From an uncultured Aliiroseovarius sp. (GTDB taxonomy: Bacteria > Pseudomonadota > Alphaproteobacteria > Rhodobacterales > Rhodobacteraceae): 6,988 bases of DNA. The notes under the pieces are model-generated. The model was given only the letters and a program-made list of their open reading frames with translations, did not search any database and was not told the origin of the DNA. The stretch lies in assembly GCA_938023895.1 (NCBI GenBank), contig CALJDH010000102.1, forward strand, positions 1-6,988. Reading direction: 5' to 3'. Below, in pieces: positions 5,490 through 6,988 of the stretch (positions are counted from its first letter, which is position 1; every line of letters begins with the position of its first letter). The translations under genes were made by a program, and so were the position numbers.

Positions 5490-6988
5490 ATGTCTGAAAA
5501 GTGCCACGATCATCATCACACCGATAGTCATCAAGACCACAATGAAAATCTAGACGGGAAACCGGGCTCTGCATTGACGGCTGTTGACCCCGTTTGCGGC
5601 ATGAGCGTGGAGGTGACACACAAAACGCTCTCCATGGAGTCGGAAGGAGAGACCTACCACTTCTGTTCGGATCGATGCCTGACGCAGTTCAAAACCGATC
5701 CCTTGCTCTATGCATGGAGCGGTGGTGCGGATGGCAAGATGCATGAAGGGGCTCCCCGACTCCCTACCACAACTGGCGCGACGGGAACGCAGTGGACCTG
5801 TCCGATGCACCCGGAAATCATTCGCGATGAACCGGGGTCTTGCCCGATCTGCGGGATGGCACTCGAACCTGTCATTCCATCGGACGAACAAAGCGAAGAA
5901 TTGACAGACTTCACACGTCGCATGTGGGTCAGCTCGGTTGCAGCCGTGCCTTTGATCGTTCTCACGATGGGAGAACTCGTCGGGCTTCCAGTGCGTGACT
6001 GGATTGGCCACCGGCTGGCAACATATGTCGAGTTTCTGCTTGCCACACCGATTATCCTTTGGGCGGCACAACCCTTTTTTGCGCGTGGATTTGCTTCGGT
6101 GCGAAACAGGTCGCCGAACATGTGGTCCTTGATCGCGCTTGGTGTTGGCGCTGCGTATATTTACTCCCTGTTTGCAACGTTCCTGCCCGGGATATTCCCG
6201 GAGCAATACCAATCTGATGCAGGAGTGGGCACCTACTTTGAGGCTGCGGTCGTGATCGTTGCTCTTGTGTTCGTGGGCCAGGTATTGGAATTGCGTGCGC
6301 GTGAACGCACAGGGGACGCTATCCGCGCCCTGCTTGACCTGGCGCCCAAGATGGCGCGGCGCATCCTGTCCGATGGCGTCGAACAGGACGTGCCACTTGA
6401 GCAAGTGATTGTAGGGGATCTGCTGCGGGTCCGGCCGGGCGACAGTATTCCGGTCGATGCGACCGTGGTCGAAGGCTATTCTTCGATCGACGAAAGCATG
6501 ATCACCGGAGAACCCGTGCCTGTGGAAAAATCAGAAGGCGACCGGGTGACCGGCGGGACGATCAACAAGAATGGTTCCCTTGCCGTTCGCGCGACCCAGG
6601 TCGGAGCTGACACCGTCCTGTCGCAGATCGTCGAGATGGTCGCAGGCGCGCGCCGTTCGCGCGCGCCCATCCAGGGTCTCGCGGATCGGGTTTCTTCGGT
6701 GTTTGTGCCAACCGTCGTTGTCATTGCCATCGTCGCCTTCGTTACATGGCTGCTGCTTGGCCCCGATCCAGCTCTGGCCTTTGCAATCGCCTCGGCGGTT
6801 TCGGTGTTAATCATCGCCTGCCCCTGCGCGCTTGGGCTGGCAACACCAATTTCAATTACCACGGCAGCTGGACGTGGTGCCCAGGCTGGGGTTTTGATCA
6901 AGGACGCTGAAGCGCTTGAACGCATGGCGCGCGTCGACACGATCATCGTGGATAAAACCGGCACCCTGACACTTGGTAGGCCAGAGCT
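5490..6988 (+). CDS. copA: Copper-translocating P1B-type ATPase with YHS and CPMHPE modules (C-terminus beyond right edge)
   Basis: 499 codons are present before the edge. The N-terminus is His-rich ([13 protein letters not shown], 5-17). Then come a YHS domain (33-74: [14 protein letters not shown] with C36, C59 and C63) and a short heavy-metal-binding module (102-126: [21 protein letters not shown]). No CxxC-type HMA domain occurs, unlike E. coli CopA. The ATPase core follows: transmembrane segments from about 145, the actuator TGE motif (T339-E341), the ion-path CPC (444-446, [11 protein letters not shown]) and the phosphorylation site DKTGT with D488. The nucleotide-binding domain is cut off. 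CPC with this N-terminus points to Cu(I) (or Ag(I)) export from cytoplasm to periplasm, where the oxidase and Met-rich protein act. ATG 5490 has GGAG six bases upstream. It starts 50 bases after lgt. Silver or mixed specificity cannot be excluded. Confidence 0.95.
   Translation, partial: MSEKCHDHHHTDSHQDHNENLDGKPGSALTAVDPVCGMSVEVTHKTLSMESEGETYHFCSDRCLTQFKTDPLLYAWSGGADGKMHEGAPRLPTTTGATGTQWTCPMHPEIIRDEPGSCPICGMALEPVIPSDEQSEELTDFTRRMWVSSVAAVPLIVLTMGELVGLPVRDWIGHRLATYVEFLLATPIILWAAQPFFARGFASVRNRSPNMWSLIALGVGAAYIYSLFATFLPGIFPEQYQSDAGVGTYFEAAVVIVALVFVGQVLELRARERTGDAIRALLDLAPKMARRILSDGVEQDVPLEQVIVGDLLRVRPGDSIPVDATVVEGYSSIDESMITGEPVPVEKSEGDRVTGGTINKNGSLAVRATQVGADTVLSQIVEMVAGARRSRAPIQGLADRVSSVFVPTVVVIAIVAFVTWLLLGPDPALAFAIASAVSVLIIACPCALGLATPISITTAAGRGAQAGVLIKDAEALERMARVDTIIVDKTGTLTLGRPE

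Noticed and set aside
5550..6404. Minus-strand open frame of 284 codons opposite the ATPase gene
   Set aside because: It has no recognisable domain and is fully antisense to the ATPase frame, whose YHS, CPMHPE and transmembrane motifs are unmistakable.

Overview
The window is a compact copper-resistance and copper-oxidation cluster from an alphaproteobacterium. A member of the Rhodobacteraceae (Roseobacter group) is most likely. That placement rests on moderately high GC, strong GGAG-type ribosome binding sites, the style of the OmpR-family regulator and the gene set. It is inferred from character, not from a database match. Both outer genes run off the window. No insertion sequence, tRNA, rRNA or CRISPR array is visible.

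Layout. The left edge carries the first 168 codons of an OmpR-family response regulator on the minus strand (start at 506). A divergent intergenic region (507-674) separates it from seven plus-strand genes. These are: a secreted Met-rich protein with three EF-hands (675-1331), a DUF302 protein (1433-1819), an exported rhodanese-like protein with a TTG start (1832-2302), a Tat-type CueO-like multicopper oxidase (2318-3769), a TVP38/TMEM64 (VTT/DedA-like) membrane protein (3821-4519), a prolipoprotein diacylglyceryl transferase, Lgt (4516-5439, overlapping the previous gene by ATGA), and a CPC-type copper P1B-ATPase with N-terminal YHS and CPMHPE modules (5490 to the right edge). After the EF-hand gene the genes are 50 bases or less apart, or overlap, so 1433-6988 looks like one transcription unit. 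The only sizeable internal gap (1332-1432) holds a run of hairpins.

How it may work together (inference). The ATPase would pump Cu(I) out of the cytoplasm. The multicopper oxidase would turn periplasmic Cu(I) into less harmful Cu(II). The Met/His-rich EF-hand protein could buffer copper in the periplasm, with its EF-hands reading or using Ca2+. The divergent response regulator is the obvious candidate for control from the shared intergenic region. The DUF302/rhodanese pair, the VTT protein and the Lgt copy are less expected. They hint at sulfur handling and at membrane or lipoprotein maintenance under copper stress.

The observations most worth following are the Met-rich/EF-hand chimera, the lgt copy coupled to a VTT gene inside a copper operon, the three-hairpin region with competing pairings after the first gene, and the symmetric GATTGTA...TACAATC element between the divergent genes.
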